A stretch of DNA of 26,641 nt from a virus. The position numbers were made by a program, and so were the translations under genes. The notes under the pieces are model-generated. The model did no database searches. It was not told where the DNA came from and saw only the letters and a list, made by a program, of their open reading frames with translations. This document shows positions 7,830-13,382 of the stretch, one piece after another. Every line of letters begins with the position of its first letter. Positions within the stretch are counted from its first letter, which is position 1. The stretch spans positions 1 to 26,641 of the IMG/VR virus record IMGVR_UViG_3300025652_000444. The stretch is one strand, 5' to 3'.

Positions 7830-7912
7830 AAATCCGGGGCCATCCGGTATATCTGACAGTCCCGGCTGACGACATGCAGGCAGATATACCTAAAACTAAC
7901 TCGCATGTGAGG
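7830..7912 (+). ncRNA. Structured RNA or leader with two possible pseudoknots
   Basis: A perfect 10-bp inverted repeat pairs GGTATATCTG (7846-7855) with CAGATATACC (7881-7890). Inside its 25-base loop, CAG/CTG (7857-7859 with 7866-7868) closes a small hairpin whose loop contains CCCGG (7861-7865). That can pair with CCGGG upstream (7834-7838). The same large loop holds ACATGC (7872-7877), which can pair with GCATGT (7903-7908), immediately before the GAGGA ribosome site (7909-7913) of the next gene. The fold could therefore control translation of the gene at 7921, act as a separate RNA, or stabilise a transcript end. I recall a published motif named Mu-gpT-DE for RNAs downstream of Mu gpT capsid genes; this may be a member, but I could not compare it. 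No peptide of note is encoded here. Confidence 0.68.
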
Positions 7913-7920
7913 AACTACCG

Positions 7921-8397
7921 ATGGGTACTACAACTTTCTCTGGCCCAGTTAAAGCGGGCACTATCTCCAATACTACCGGAACAACTCTCGGTAAGGACGT
8001 AAAGAACACGGGCCAAGTAACTATGGCTCAGACGTTCTCAACTGGCACTGCGCTTGCGTCTGGAGCTTCTGCTGCGAACGCTACTACTGTAGTTATTCCA
8101 GCCAACTCTCAAATTATTGATATTGTACTAGATTGCCCCACAGCTATAGGTAACGCAACAGCGGTACTGAGTATTGGCGATACTGTTGGCGGTAACGCTA
8201 CGTTTATTAACGCTTATAGCATTACAGTTGCTTCTGGTGCGGGTCGAAAGTACCCCACTACGCAAGCTGGTGGTGCCCTTGCTTGGGCAGATACTGGAAC
8301 TGCGGATAAAAAACTGACTTGGACTACCACCGGAGCTACTGACGCTGGTGAAATCAGAGCGACTGTTCTGTACCAACAAAACATTAATCTCGCCTAA
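7921..8397 (+). CDS. Probable virion structural protein, unknown role
   Basis: A 158-residue protein dominated by Ala, Thr, Gly, Asn and Val, opening MGTTTFSGPVKAGTI and lacking cysteine-based or enzymatic motifs other than one Cys. Beta-rich composition is typical of decoration proteins, head fibres and tail parts. I recognise the N-terminal pattern (GTTxFSGPVxxG) from marine phages directly after the capsid gene, where it is annotated only as structural or hypothetical. It is the first gene after the terminator/promoter/structured-RNA island, with GAGGA at 7909-7913, so its expression may be set apart from the head operon. A head fibre or decoration role is plausible but not shown. Confidence 0.7.
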   Translation: MGTTTFSGPVKAGTISNTTGTTLGKDVKNTGQVTMAQTFSTGTALASGASAANATTVVIPANSQIIDIVLDCPTAIGNATAVLSIGDTVGGNATFINAYSITVASGAGRKYPTTQAGGALAWADTGTADKKLTWTTTGATDAGEIRATVLYQQNINLA

Positions 8398-8431
8398 ATT
8401 GGGTTATTAACCTTAAAAATAGGAGAGGGAA

Positions 8432-8839
8432 ATGGCTGATACAGTAACGACGCAAATAATCCAAGATGGTAGCAAACAGGCGATCATTAAGGTTACTGCG
8501 GTTGTAGGTAATACCGACGTAGTAACTAGCACAATGGTTGATGTCTCTAGCTTATCGGTTGATCCGGTTAGCCGTAGAGCTTGTACTGGTGCTGTTCTGG
8601 CAAAGCTTACTTATGTAGGTGTTGGCGTAGGGGTCAAATTAGAATGGGATGCAAACACTAACGTCCTTATCTTTGACCTGCCCGTAAATTGGACAGAAGA
8701 TTATGATTTTTCTGACTATAGTGGCATACCCAACAACTCTGGAGCTGGTAAAACTGGCGACATCGTAGCTACTACGGTATCTCCATCTGCCGGGGACACT
8801 TACACCTTTATATTTACTGTGAATAAGCAATATGGCTAA
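8432..8839 (+). CDS. Probable virion protein, unknown role
   Basis: A 135-residue beta-rich protein (MADTVTTQIIQDGSKQAIIK at the N-terminus; SAGDTYTFIFTVNKQYG at the C-terminus). The VKLEWDANTNVLIFDLPVNW stretch looks like adjacent beta strands. One Cys, no membrane segment. AGGAGAGG at 8421-8428 is a good ribosome site. Similar proteins occur after the capsid gene in marine phages with no known function. The last 8 bases overlap the start of the next gene. The gap before it contains TAACCTTAAAAAT, which also occurs almost unchanged upstream of the gene at 3597. Confidence 0.7.
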   Translation: MADTVTTQIIQDGSKQAIIKVTAVVGNTDVVTSTMVDVSSLSVDPVSRRACTGAVLAKLTYVGVGVGVKLEWDANTNVLIFDLPVNWTEDYDFSDYSGIPNNSGAGKTGDIVATTVSPSAGDTYTFIFTVNKQYG

Positions 8840-9107
8840 GCAAGTAAATAAGAAAGCGATGGCTTGTAATAAGCCAAGACGAACTCCGTCCCATGCTAAG
8901 AAGTCCCACATTGTGAAGGCTTGTGAGAATGGGAAGGAGAAGATAATTCGTTTTGGCGAGAAAGGCGCAAGCACTGCTGGCAAACCCAAAGCGGGCGAGT
9001 CTGCCAAGATGAAAGCTAAGCGCAAGTCGTTTAAGGCTCGTCACGGCAAGAATATCGCCAAGGGCAAAATGAGCGCAGCCTACTGGGCTGACAAGGTTAA
9101 GTGGTAA
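8832..9107 (+). CDS. Small very basic protein 1 of a four-gene cluster
   Basis: Ninety-one residues with a very high Lys/Arg content, few acids and two Cys (MACNK near 10 and KACENG near 31). Motifs include RRTPSHAKKSHIVKACENGK, EKIIRFGEKGAST and a C-terminal KRKSFKARHGKNIAKGKM followed by SAAYWADKVKW. The pattern is familiar from marine phages and some large-virus small proteins, but no function is established to my knowledge. The charge suggests nucleic-acid binding or a role inside the virion; this is inference. The ATG lies in the tail of the upstream gene and the TAA overlaps the next ATG, so the cluster is translationally linked. Confidence 0.75.
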   Translation: MAKQVNKKAMACNKPRRTPSHAKKSHIVKACENGKEKIIRFGEKGASTAGKPKAGESAKMKAKRKSFKARHGKNIAKGKMSAAYWADKVKW

Positions 9108-9493
9108 TGCCTAGCAAAAGCAAAGCTCAGCATAATTTAATGGCGGCAGTAGCGAATAACCCTAAGTTCGCCAAGAAAACGGGCATTCCGCAAACGGTAG
9201 GAGCAGACTACATGAAAGCAGATAAAAAAGTTAAAAAGTACATGAAAGGTGGTATGTCCGAGCCTGATATGAAAGTAGGCGGGGCTACTCGCCGTACTAA
9301 AGTACAAGAAATGAATGGTATGAAAGCTGGTGGTTTGGCTATGGTAGAGAAGGGCGGTGAGAAAGTCCCATTCTACGCGGCTGACGGCGTAGGCAAGATG
9401 AACATGGGCGGCAAGGTTATGAAGTACAAAGCTGGTGGCTGTGTTGGGGATGGAATGGCTATCCGAGGTCGAACTAAAGGCCGAATGGTATGA
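9107..9493 (+). CDS. Small basic protein 2, MKxGG-repeat type
   Basis: 128 residues when started at the ATG at 9107, which overlaps the previous TAA (TAATG). An in-frame GTG at 9101 adds only two residues and is less likely. The N-terminus MPSKSKAQHNLMAAVANN recalls the MPxKSKAQxRLM opening of the DUF3008 small-protein family. The rest is rich in Lys, Met and Gly with irregular repeats (KKYMKGGM, DMKVGG, NMGGKVMKYKAGG). Such Met/Gly/Lys-rich proteins are common in marine phages and are usually hypothetical. Strong positive charge suggests contact with DNA or with acidic virion parts. The stop overlaps the start of the next gene. Confidence 0.75.
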   Translation: MPSKSKAQHNLMAAVANNPKFAKKTGIPQTVGADYMKADKKVKKYMKGGMSEPDMKVGGATRRTKVQEMNGMKAGGLAMVEKGGEKVPFYAADGVGKMNMGGKVMKYKAGGCVGDGMAIRGRTKGRMV

Positions 9494-9663
9494 TGAAGTG
9501 CCGAGGCATGGGCAAAATGAAGCCCATTACGTTTAAGAAGGGCGGCACGGTCAAAGACGACTGCTACCGTAAGGTTAAGGCATCGTACAAAGTCTTCCCT
9601 TCTGCGTACGCCTCGGGTGCTATAGCCAAGTGCCGAAAGAAGAAAGCCAGTGGCCGTTCGTAA
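9490..9663 (+). CDS. Small basic protein 3, CYRKVK...AYASGA...KCRKK type
   Basis: A 57-residue frame beginning with two ATGs (9490, 9493), overlapping the upstream TGA. The product has four Cys (MMKCRG, DDCYRK, AKCRKK; three clearly spaced) and the block CYRKVKASYKVFPSAYASGA followed by IAKCRKKKA. I know this block (CxxKVKxxYKVxPSAYASGAxxKCRK) from many marine phages and, in related form, from large DNA viruses of algae; its role is unknown. Small size, tight overlap on both sides and strong motif conservation make it a credible gene. It overlaps the next gene by 14 bases in another frame. Confidence 0.78.
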   Translation: MMKCRGMGKMKPITFKKGGTVKDDCYRKVKASYKVFPSAYASGAIAKCRKKKASGRS

Positions 9664-9928
9664 AACCGAGAAGGGCAAGGCCCTAAAACGGTGGTTTAAA
9701 GAGGACTGGAAAGACGTCAAAACAGGCAAGGCTTGTGGACGTAAAAAGGGCGATAAGCGGGGAACCCCGTACTGTAGGCCCACAAAGCGGGTCTCTAGCA
9801 AAACGCCTAAAACCTCTGGTGAGATGACAGCGGCAGAGAAGAAGTCCCGAATAGCGCAGAAGAAGCGCCTAGGGCAACCGGCAGGAAAACCTAAGCGTGT
9901 AACTCCGCTTAAAAGGAAGAAGAAATAA
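9650..9928 (+). CDS. Small basic protein 4, WFKExWxDVKTGKxCGR type, GTG start
   Basis: Ninety-two residues, starting at GTG 9650 inside the previous gene. Motif order: KALKRWFKEDWKDVKTGKAC, GRKKGDKRGTPYCRPTKRVS, then SKTPKTSGEMTAAEKKSRIA and a polybasic tail (VTPLKRKKK). The paired CGRK and YCRP cysteines could bind a metal. The same block occurs in marine phages and large algal viruses next to the AYASGA-type protein above, without an assigned function. Extreme basic charge again suggests DNA or RNA binding or packaging inside the capsid. No good ribosome site precedes the GTG, so translation is likely coupled. The TAA overlaps the ATG of the adaptor gene (TAATG). Confidence 0.78.
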   Translation: MAVRKTEKGKALKRWFKEDWKDVKTGKACGRKKGDKRGTPYCRPTKRVSSKTPKTSGEMTAAEKKSRIAQKKRLGQPAGKPKRVTPLKRKKK

Positions 9929-10632
9929 TGGCGACATCTGGCACTGCTACATTCAACATGGACTTCACCGAGATTGCGGAAGAAGCGTGGGAACGTGCCG
10001 GTAGAGAAATGCGTTCTGGTTACGACTTGCGCACTGCTCGTAGGTCTATGAATTTGTTGACTATTGAGTGGCAAAACCGTGGTATTAACATGTGGACTAT
10101 CGAGGAAGGTACAAAAAACCTCGTAGAAGGCACCGCTACATACGATCTGCCCGCCGATACAATAGACCTTTTAGAGCACGTTGTACGCACAGGTGACGGC
10201 AGTGTGACTACTCAGTCTGATCTAAACATTACGCGTATCAGCGTCTCTACCTATTCAAGCATCCCTAACAAGCTCTCTCAGGGCCGCCCTATACAAATTT
10301 ATGTAGACCGTGGTCAGGCTAACCCTTCGGTTACTGTGTGGCCTGTACCAAATCAAGGTACTGCACTTGCACCTTACTACGTGCTTAAGTACTGGCGGAT
10401 GCGCCGCATACAGGACTCAGGGACAGGCGTTAATACCGCCGATGTTAATTTCCGCTTCTTGCCCTGCCTCGTTGCAGGGCTTGCGTATTATATAGCCTCA
10501 AAAGACCCAGACCTTATGCCTAGAATACCTATGCTACAGGGTGAATATGAACGTCAATTTGAATTAGCAGCGGGCGAAGACAGGGAAAAAGCAACGATTA
10601 GCTTGGTGCCGCGTATACATGGCGTGAGGTAG
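9928..10632 (+). CDS. Head-to-tail adaptor, P22 gp4-like
   Basis: Predicted ring protein that binds the portal after packaging and joins it to the tail. It has 234 residues. Helical N-terminal half: DFTEIAEEAWERAGREMRSG then YDLRTARRSMNLLTIEWQNR, typical of the gp4/gp6-type adaptor fold in short-tailed phages. TYDLPADTIDLLEHVVRT and RPIQIYVDRGQANPSVTVWP give a beta insertion. The C-terminal part, NFRFLPCLVAGLAYYIASKD, is a helix, ending with AGEDREKATISLVPR. This plan recurs in marine short-tailed phages. Starts by TAATG coupling and is followed 2 bases later by a small zinc-ribbon gene. Confidence 0.78.
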   Translation: MATSGTATFNMDFTEIAEEAWERAGREMRSGYDLRTARRSMNLLTIEWQNRGINMWTIEEGTKNLVEGTATYDLPADTIDLLEHVVRTGDGSVTTQSDLNITRISVSTYSSIPNKLSQGRPIQIYVDRGQANPSVTVWPVPNQGTALAPYYVLKYWRMRRIQDSGTGVNTADVNFRFLPCLVAGLAYYIASKDPDLMPRIPMLQGEYERQFELAAGEDREKATISLVPRIHGVR

Positions 10633-10634
10633 GC

Positions 10635-10985
10635 ATGAGCTATAAGTATGCTTCGAGCCAGAGAGCAATCGCAATATGTGATGTATGTGGCTTTCAATAC
10701 AGGTTACGGCAGCTTAAAGAGCTGATTGTTAAAGGAAATAATACTAACATTAAGGCGTGTCCTGAGTGTTGGAACCCAGATCAGCCACAGCTTATGTTAG
10801 GTACGGTTCCAGTAGAGGACCCGCAAGCTATACGTAACCCAAGGTCCGACTCTGCTGAGTTAGTAGCAAGTAGGGATATTCAATGGGGTTGGGACCCAGT
10901 GGGGTTAACTGACCCATTTAGACTTACACCAGACAATTTGGAAGCCGTAGGTGCTGTAGGGCAAGTTACGGTAACCACAAGCTAG
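10635..10985 (+). CDS. Cys4 zinc-ribbon protein, unknown role
   Basis: A 116-residue protein with two CxxC knuckles, C15/C18 (ICDVCGFQ) and C42/C45 (KACPECW), 23 residues apart, which should bind one zinc. The rest has an Asp/Pro-rich segment (GTVPVEDPQAIRNPRSDSAE), a Trp motif (IQWGWDPVG) and a Gly/Val/Thr-rich end. I recognise the overall pattern from marine phages, where it sits between the two adaptor genes. That position suggests a structural head-tail part rather than a transcription factor. No ribosome site is strong; the ATG follows the upstream stop by 2 bases. Role unproven. Confidence 0.76.
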   Translation: MSYKYASSQRAIAICDVCGFQYRLRQLKELIVKGNNTNIKACPECWNPDQPQLMLGTVPVEDPQAIRNPRSDSAELVASRDIQWGWDPVGLTDPFRLTPDNLEAVGAVGQVTVTTS

Positions 10986-10994
10986 GAGACAGAA

Positions 10995-11177
10995 ATGAAA
11001 ATGAAGTCACGATCAAACGTAAAAGTACCCAAGGTTATCGAGTTCCCGAATGAGCCTACAATGTACAAAGTAGATACTTGCAACCAACCGCCTAAAGACA
11101 TGAAGACTAGCGGTATTAAGGTTCGCGGCGTAGGCGCAGCAACTAAAGGTACTATGGCCCGAGGCCCGATGGCTTAA
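10995..11177 (+). CDS. Small basic protein, unknown function
   Basis: Sixty residues beginning MKMKSRSNVKVPKVIEFPNE and ending with a Gly/Ala/Met-rich tail (KVRGVGAATKGTMARGPMA) also seen at the ends of small marine-phage proteins. Basic, one Cys, no membrane segment. GGAGA at 10985-10989 supports the ATG. The tail resembles that of the Met/Gly/Lys proteins at 9107-9493, hinting at a shared type of tail. The next gene uses the AAGGAG at its stop. No function can be given. Confidence 0.72.
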   Translation: MKMKSRSNVKVPKVIEFPNEPTMYKVDTCNQPPKDMKTSGIKVRGVGAATKGTMARGPMA

Positions 11178-11187
11178 GGAGTAGCAG

Positions 11188-11817
11188 GTGAACTACACCG
11201 AGCTTAAAACAAATATTGAGGACATCTGCGAGCAGTCGTTCACGGACGACCAAATGGCTATGTTTACTCAGCAGGCTGAGCAGAAGATATATAACACTGT
11301 TCAGATTCCTGCGCTGCGTCGAAACCAGACAGGCAACCTTACGCTCGGCGGCAAGTACTTAATATACCCTACAGACTTTTTGTACACGTTCTCTTTGGCG
11401 GTTATTGATGCGCAGGGCAATTACACGTATTTGCTGAATAAAGACGTTAATTTTATTCGTGAGGCGTACCCCGGACCGACAAGTACAGGTACTCCCGTAC
11501 ATTACGGAATTTTTGACGACACCGCGTTTATTATAGGCCCAACGCCTGATGCAGCGTATGAAGTAGAGTTACATTACGGCTACTACCCCGAGACTATTGT
11601 TACTGCGGGTACTACGTGGCTTGGCGATGAGTTTGACTCTGCCCTGCTTAACGGTGCTTTGGTCGAGGCGATACGCTTTATTAAGGGTGAGTCAGATATG
11701 GTAGCCTTGTATCAGAAGATGTACGTAGACGCTATGGCGTTATTAAAGAACTTAGGTGACGGAAAGATGCGAGAAGATATGTACCGTTCTGGTCAACTTA
11801 GAATAGAACCGCGTTAA
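11188..11817 (+). CDS. Second head-tail adaptor-like protein (SU10-adaptor type)
   Basis: A 209-residue protein starting at GTG 11188 with AAGGAG at 11176-11181. The N-terminal helices (MNYTELKTNIEDICEQSFTD, MAMFTQQAEQKIYNTVQIPA) lead into a beta-rich middle with YLIYPTDFLYTFSLAV and a C-terminal helix pair (LLNGALVEAIRFIKGESDMV, then YQKMYVDAMALLKNLGDGK). The AEQKIY...PALR and GTxxLGDEFDSALLNGALVE patterns match a family often annotated as phage adaptor, for which a protein of phage SU10 is the structural model. It may form the second ring under the gp4-like adaptor. Placement with that gene and the nozzle-like protein supports a short tail. Confidence 0.7.
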   Translation: MNYTELKTNIEDICEQSFTDDQMAMFTQQAEQKIYNTVQIPALRRNQTGNLTLGGKYLIYPTDFLYTFSLAVIDAQGNYTYLLNKDVNFIREAYPGPTSTGTPVHYGIFDDTAFIIGPTPDAAYEVELHYGYYPETIVTAGTTWLGDEFDSALLNGALVEAIRFIKGESDMVALYQKMYVDAMALLKNLGDGKMREDMYRSGQLRIEPR

Positions 11818-11837
11818 TTTAAATAGAGGAAAGTAAA

Positions 11838-12272
11838 ATGGCTATTTCACAAGCTATGGCAACATCATTTAAAGTTCAAATTCTTGGCGGAGACTTTGAC
11901 TTTGCTTCGGGCACGTCACAGGTCTTTAAACTGGCTCTGTATACGTCGTCAGCTACGCTAAGCGCAGCTACTACTGCGTATGCAACGACTAACGAAGTTT
12001 CGGGTACAGGTTATTCTGCCGGAGGTGCTGCGTTGACTATCTCAGCAAACCCTGCTTCAACCGGCACTACGGCGTTTTTGGACTTTGCCGATTTGACTTT
12101 TTCTACAGCTACTATTACTGCTCGTGGCGCTTTGATTTACTTAGCGAACGGTGGTACTAACCCTGCTATTGCAGTTCTGGACTTTGGTTCGGATAAGACT
12201 TCTACTGCGGGCGACTTTACTATTGTCTTCCCTGCTGCGGATGCAAGCAACGCGATTATCCGCATAGCTTAG
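11838..12272 (+). CDS. Conserved marine-phage virion protein, unknown role
   Basis: A 144-residue beta-rich protein. The order MAISQAMATSFKVQILGGDF, then FKLALYTSSATLSAATTAY, NEVSGTGYSAGG, ITARGALIYLANG and LDFGSDKTSTAGDFTIVFP, ending DASNAIIRIA, is a pattern I know from a great many marine phages, including short-tailed and contractile ones. It is called structural or hypothetical there. No cysteine or enzyme motif. Ribosome site GAGGAAA at 11826-11832. Position after the adaptors and before a repeat protein and the fibre suggests a tail or surface component. Confident as a gene, not for function. Confidence 0.72.
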   Translation: MAISQAMATSFKVQILGGDFDFASGTSQVFKLALYTSSATLSAATTAYATTNEVSGTGYSAGGAALTISANPASTGTTAFLDFADLTFSTATITARGALIYLANGGTNPAIAVLDFGSDKTSTAGDFTIVFPAADASNAIIRIA

Positions 12273-12281
12273 GCTAAGTAA

Positions 12282-13157
12282 ATGGCTGATGTTATCGTCC
12301 CACTCGCAGGGTGGGGTTACAGCACTTGGGGGACGGATTCGTGGGGCGAAGGTAATGCCCTGCCGTTCTTAACAGGTGAGTTGGGTTCAATAACGGTAAC
12401 TGCGGATGCTGTCGTTAGTGTTAGTGGCGTTGTAGGCACTACAGCTTTAGGGAATGCTACAGCACAAGTAGACGCTACTGTTAACGCTATCGGAGTTACC
12501 GCCACCGGTGAGTTAGGTACTCTTAGGTTCGACGCAACGGTTCTTTTGGGCGGTTGGGGTCGCGGAGTCTGGGGCCAAGGTGCGTGGGGAGAGTCACTAG
12601 GTCTCCAAGCTACCGGTGCTGTAGGGTCTGTAAGTGTTCAGGAAGGCGCTGGCGTATCAGTTACAGGTGTAGGAGCTACTACTGCACTAGGCAATATTGT
12701 AGCTAACGCCGATGGAGCAATAAGCGCTCTTGGTAACGCAGCAACTGGTGAGATAGGCACAACAACTGTAGTTGGTAACGCAATCTTTTCTGTTACTGGG
12801 GTGGCAGGCACAACTGCTTTAGGCACTTCCGGGGTGCAAAGTGAAGCAACTGTTAACGTTACGGGTGCTACAGGAACTACGGCACTAGGCGCGGTTACGG
12901 TAGTAGGCAAAGCAAACACCGCTGTAACGGGGGTAGCGGCTACATCAGCGCTAGGTAGCGCCACAGTAAAGCTAGTTATTAATGTTCCTGTTACGGGAGT
13001 TCAAGGCACTACAGCGTTAGGCGCTACAACAGAAACCGCCGATGCTAATGTCTACCCAATAGGAGTACAGGCTACTGGGGAAATAGGCACTGTTCTAGTT
13101 TGGAGTCAAATAGTTCCGGGCGGCAACCCTCGATGGACGGAGATAATAGCAGCATGA
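12282..13157 (+). CDS. Surface protein of exact 22-residue repeats with WG motifs
   Basis: A 291-residue protein of Gly, Ala, Thr and Val, almost free of charge. A Leu/Val/Ile-Gly step recurs at residues 34, 56, 78, then 114, 136, 158, 180, 202, 224, 246 and 268, an exact period of 22 (consensus near GTTALGxVTVxxxAxVxVTG). Two W-x4-W-x4-W elements (GWGYSTWGTDSWGE at 10-23 and GWGRGVWGQGAWGE at 91-104) precede the first run of three units and the second run of eight. The sequence suggests a beta-solenoid or fibrous beta structure, probably a virion surface or tail fibre part. Similar repeat proteins occur in marine phages. Role unknown. It ends in an ATGA overlap with the next gene. Confidence 0.75.
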   Translation: MADVIVPLAGWGYSTWGTDSWGEGNALPFLTGELGSITVTADAVVSVSGVVGTTALGNATAQVDATVNAIGVTATGELGTLRFDATVLLGGWGRGVWGQGAWGESLGLQATGAVGSVSVQEGAGVSVTGVGATTALGNIVANADGAISALGNAATGEIGTTTVVGNAIFSVTGVAGTTALGTSGVQSEATVNVTGATGTTALGAVTVVGKANTAVTGVAATSALGSATVKLVINVPVTGVQGTTALGATTETADANVYPIGVQATGEIGTVLVWSQIVPGGNPRWTEIIAA

Positions 13158-13366
13158 AAATAGTAAAAGAAGCGACAAACTTGGGTAACGCAATAGACCC
13201 AAAGCATGAAATTGAAGTGGTATGCGATAACTGCGGGTATGATGTAAAAGAGTCTGAATTAAACGCGGGTACTTGCTCAGATTGTGGCAACTCGTTAAAC
13301 TTGCGTCAGAATACAACGATTTACGCAACCACTATTCCCGCTGCTGGCGGCAGCACCTTAATTTAA
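13154..13366 (+). CDS. Small Cys4 zinc-ribbon protein
   Basis: Seventy residues from the ATG at 13154, which overlaps the upstream TGA (ATGA). A longer reading from 13100 would lie inside the repeat gene in another frame and is rejected. Two knuckles, C24/C27 (VVCDNCGYD) and C41/C44 (GTCSDCGNS), 13 residues apart, predict a rubredoxin-like zinc ribbon. The end (TTIYATTIPAAGGSTLI) is a flexible or beta segment. The ribbon could be a virion part or a small regulator; the location between fibre-like genes favours a structural role. Function not known. Confidence 0.72.
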   Translation: MKIVKEATNLGNAIDPKHEIEVVCDNCGYDVKESELNAGTCSDCGNSLNLRQNTTIYATTIPAAGGSTLI

Positions 13367-13382
13367 GTACCGGAGAAATCAA

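Noticed and set aside
9373-10074. A 233-codon open frame on the - strand
   Set aside because: It crosses five well-supported, tightly overlapping + strand genes and has no recognisable motif; all other genes are on the + strand.
13100-13153. Longer start for the zinc-ribbon gene
   Set aside because: Adds polar residues read from the repeat gene in another frame; the ATG at 13154 overlaps the upstream stop in the usual ATGA manner.
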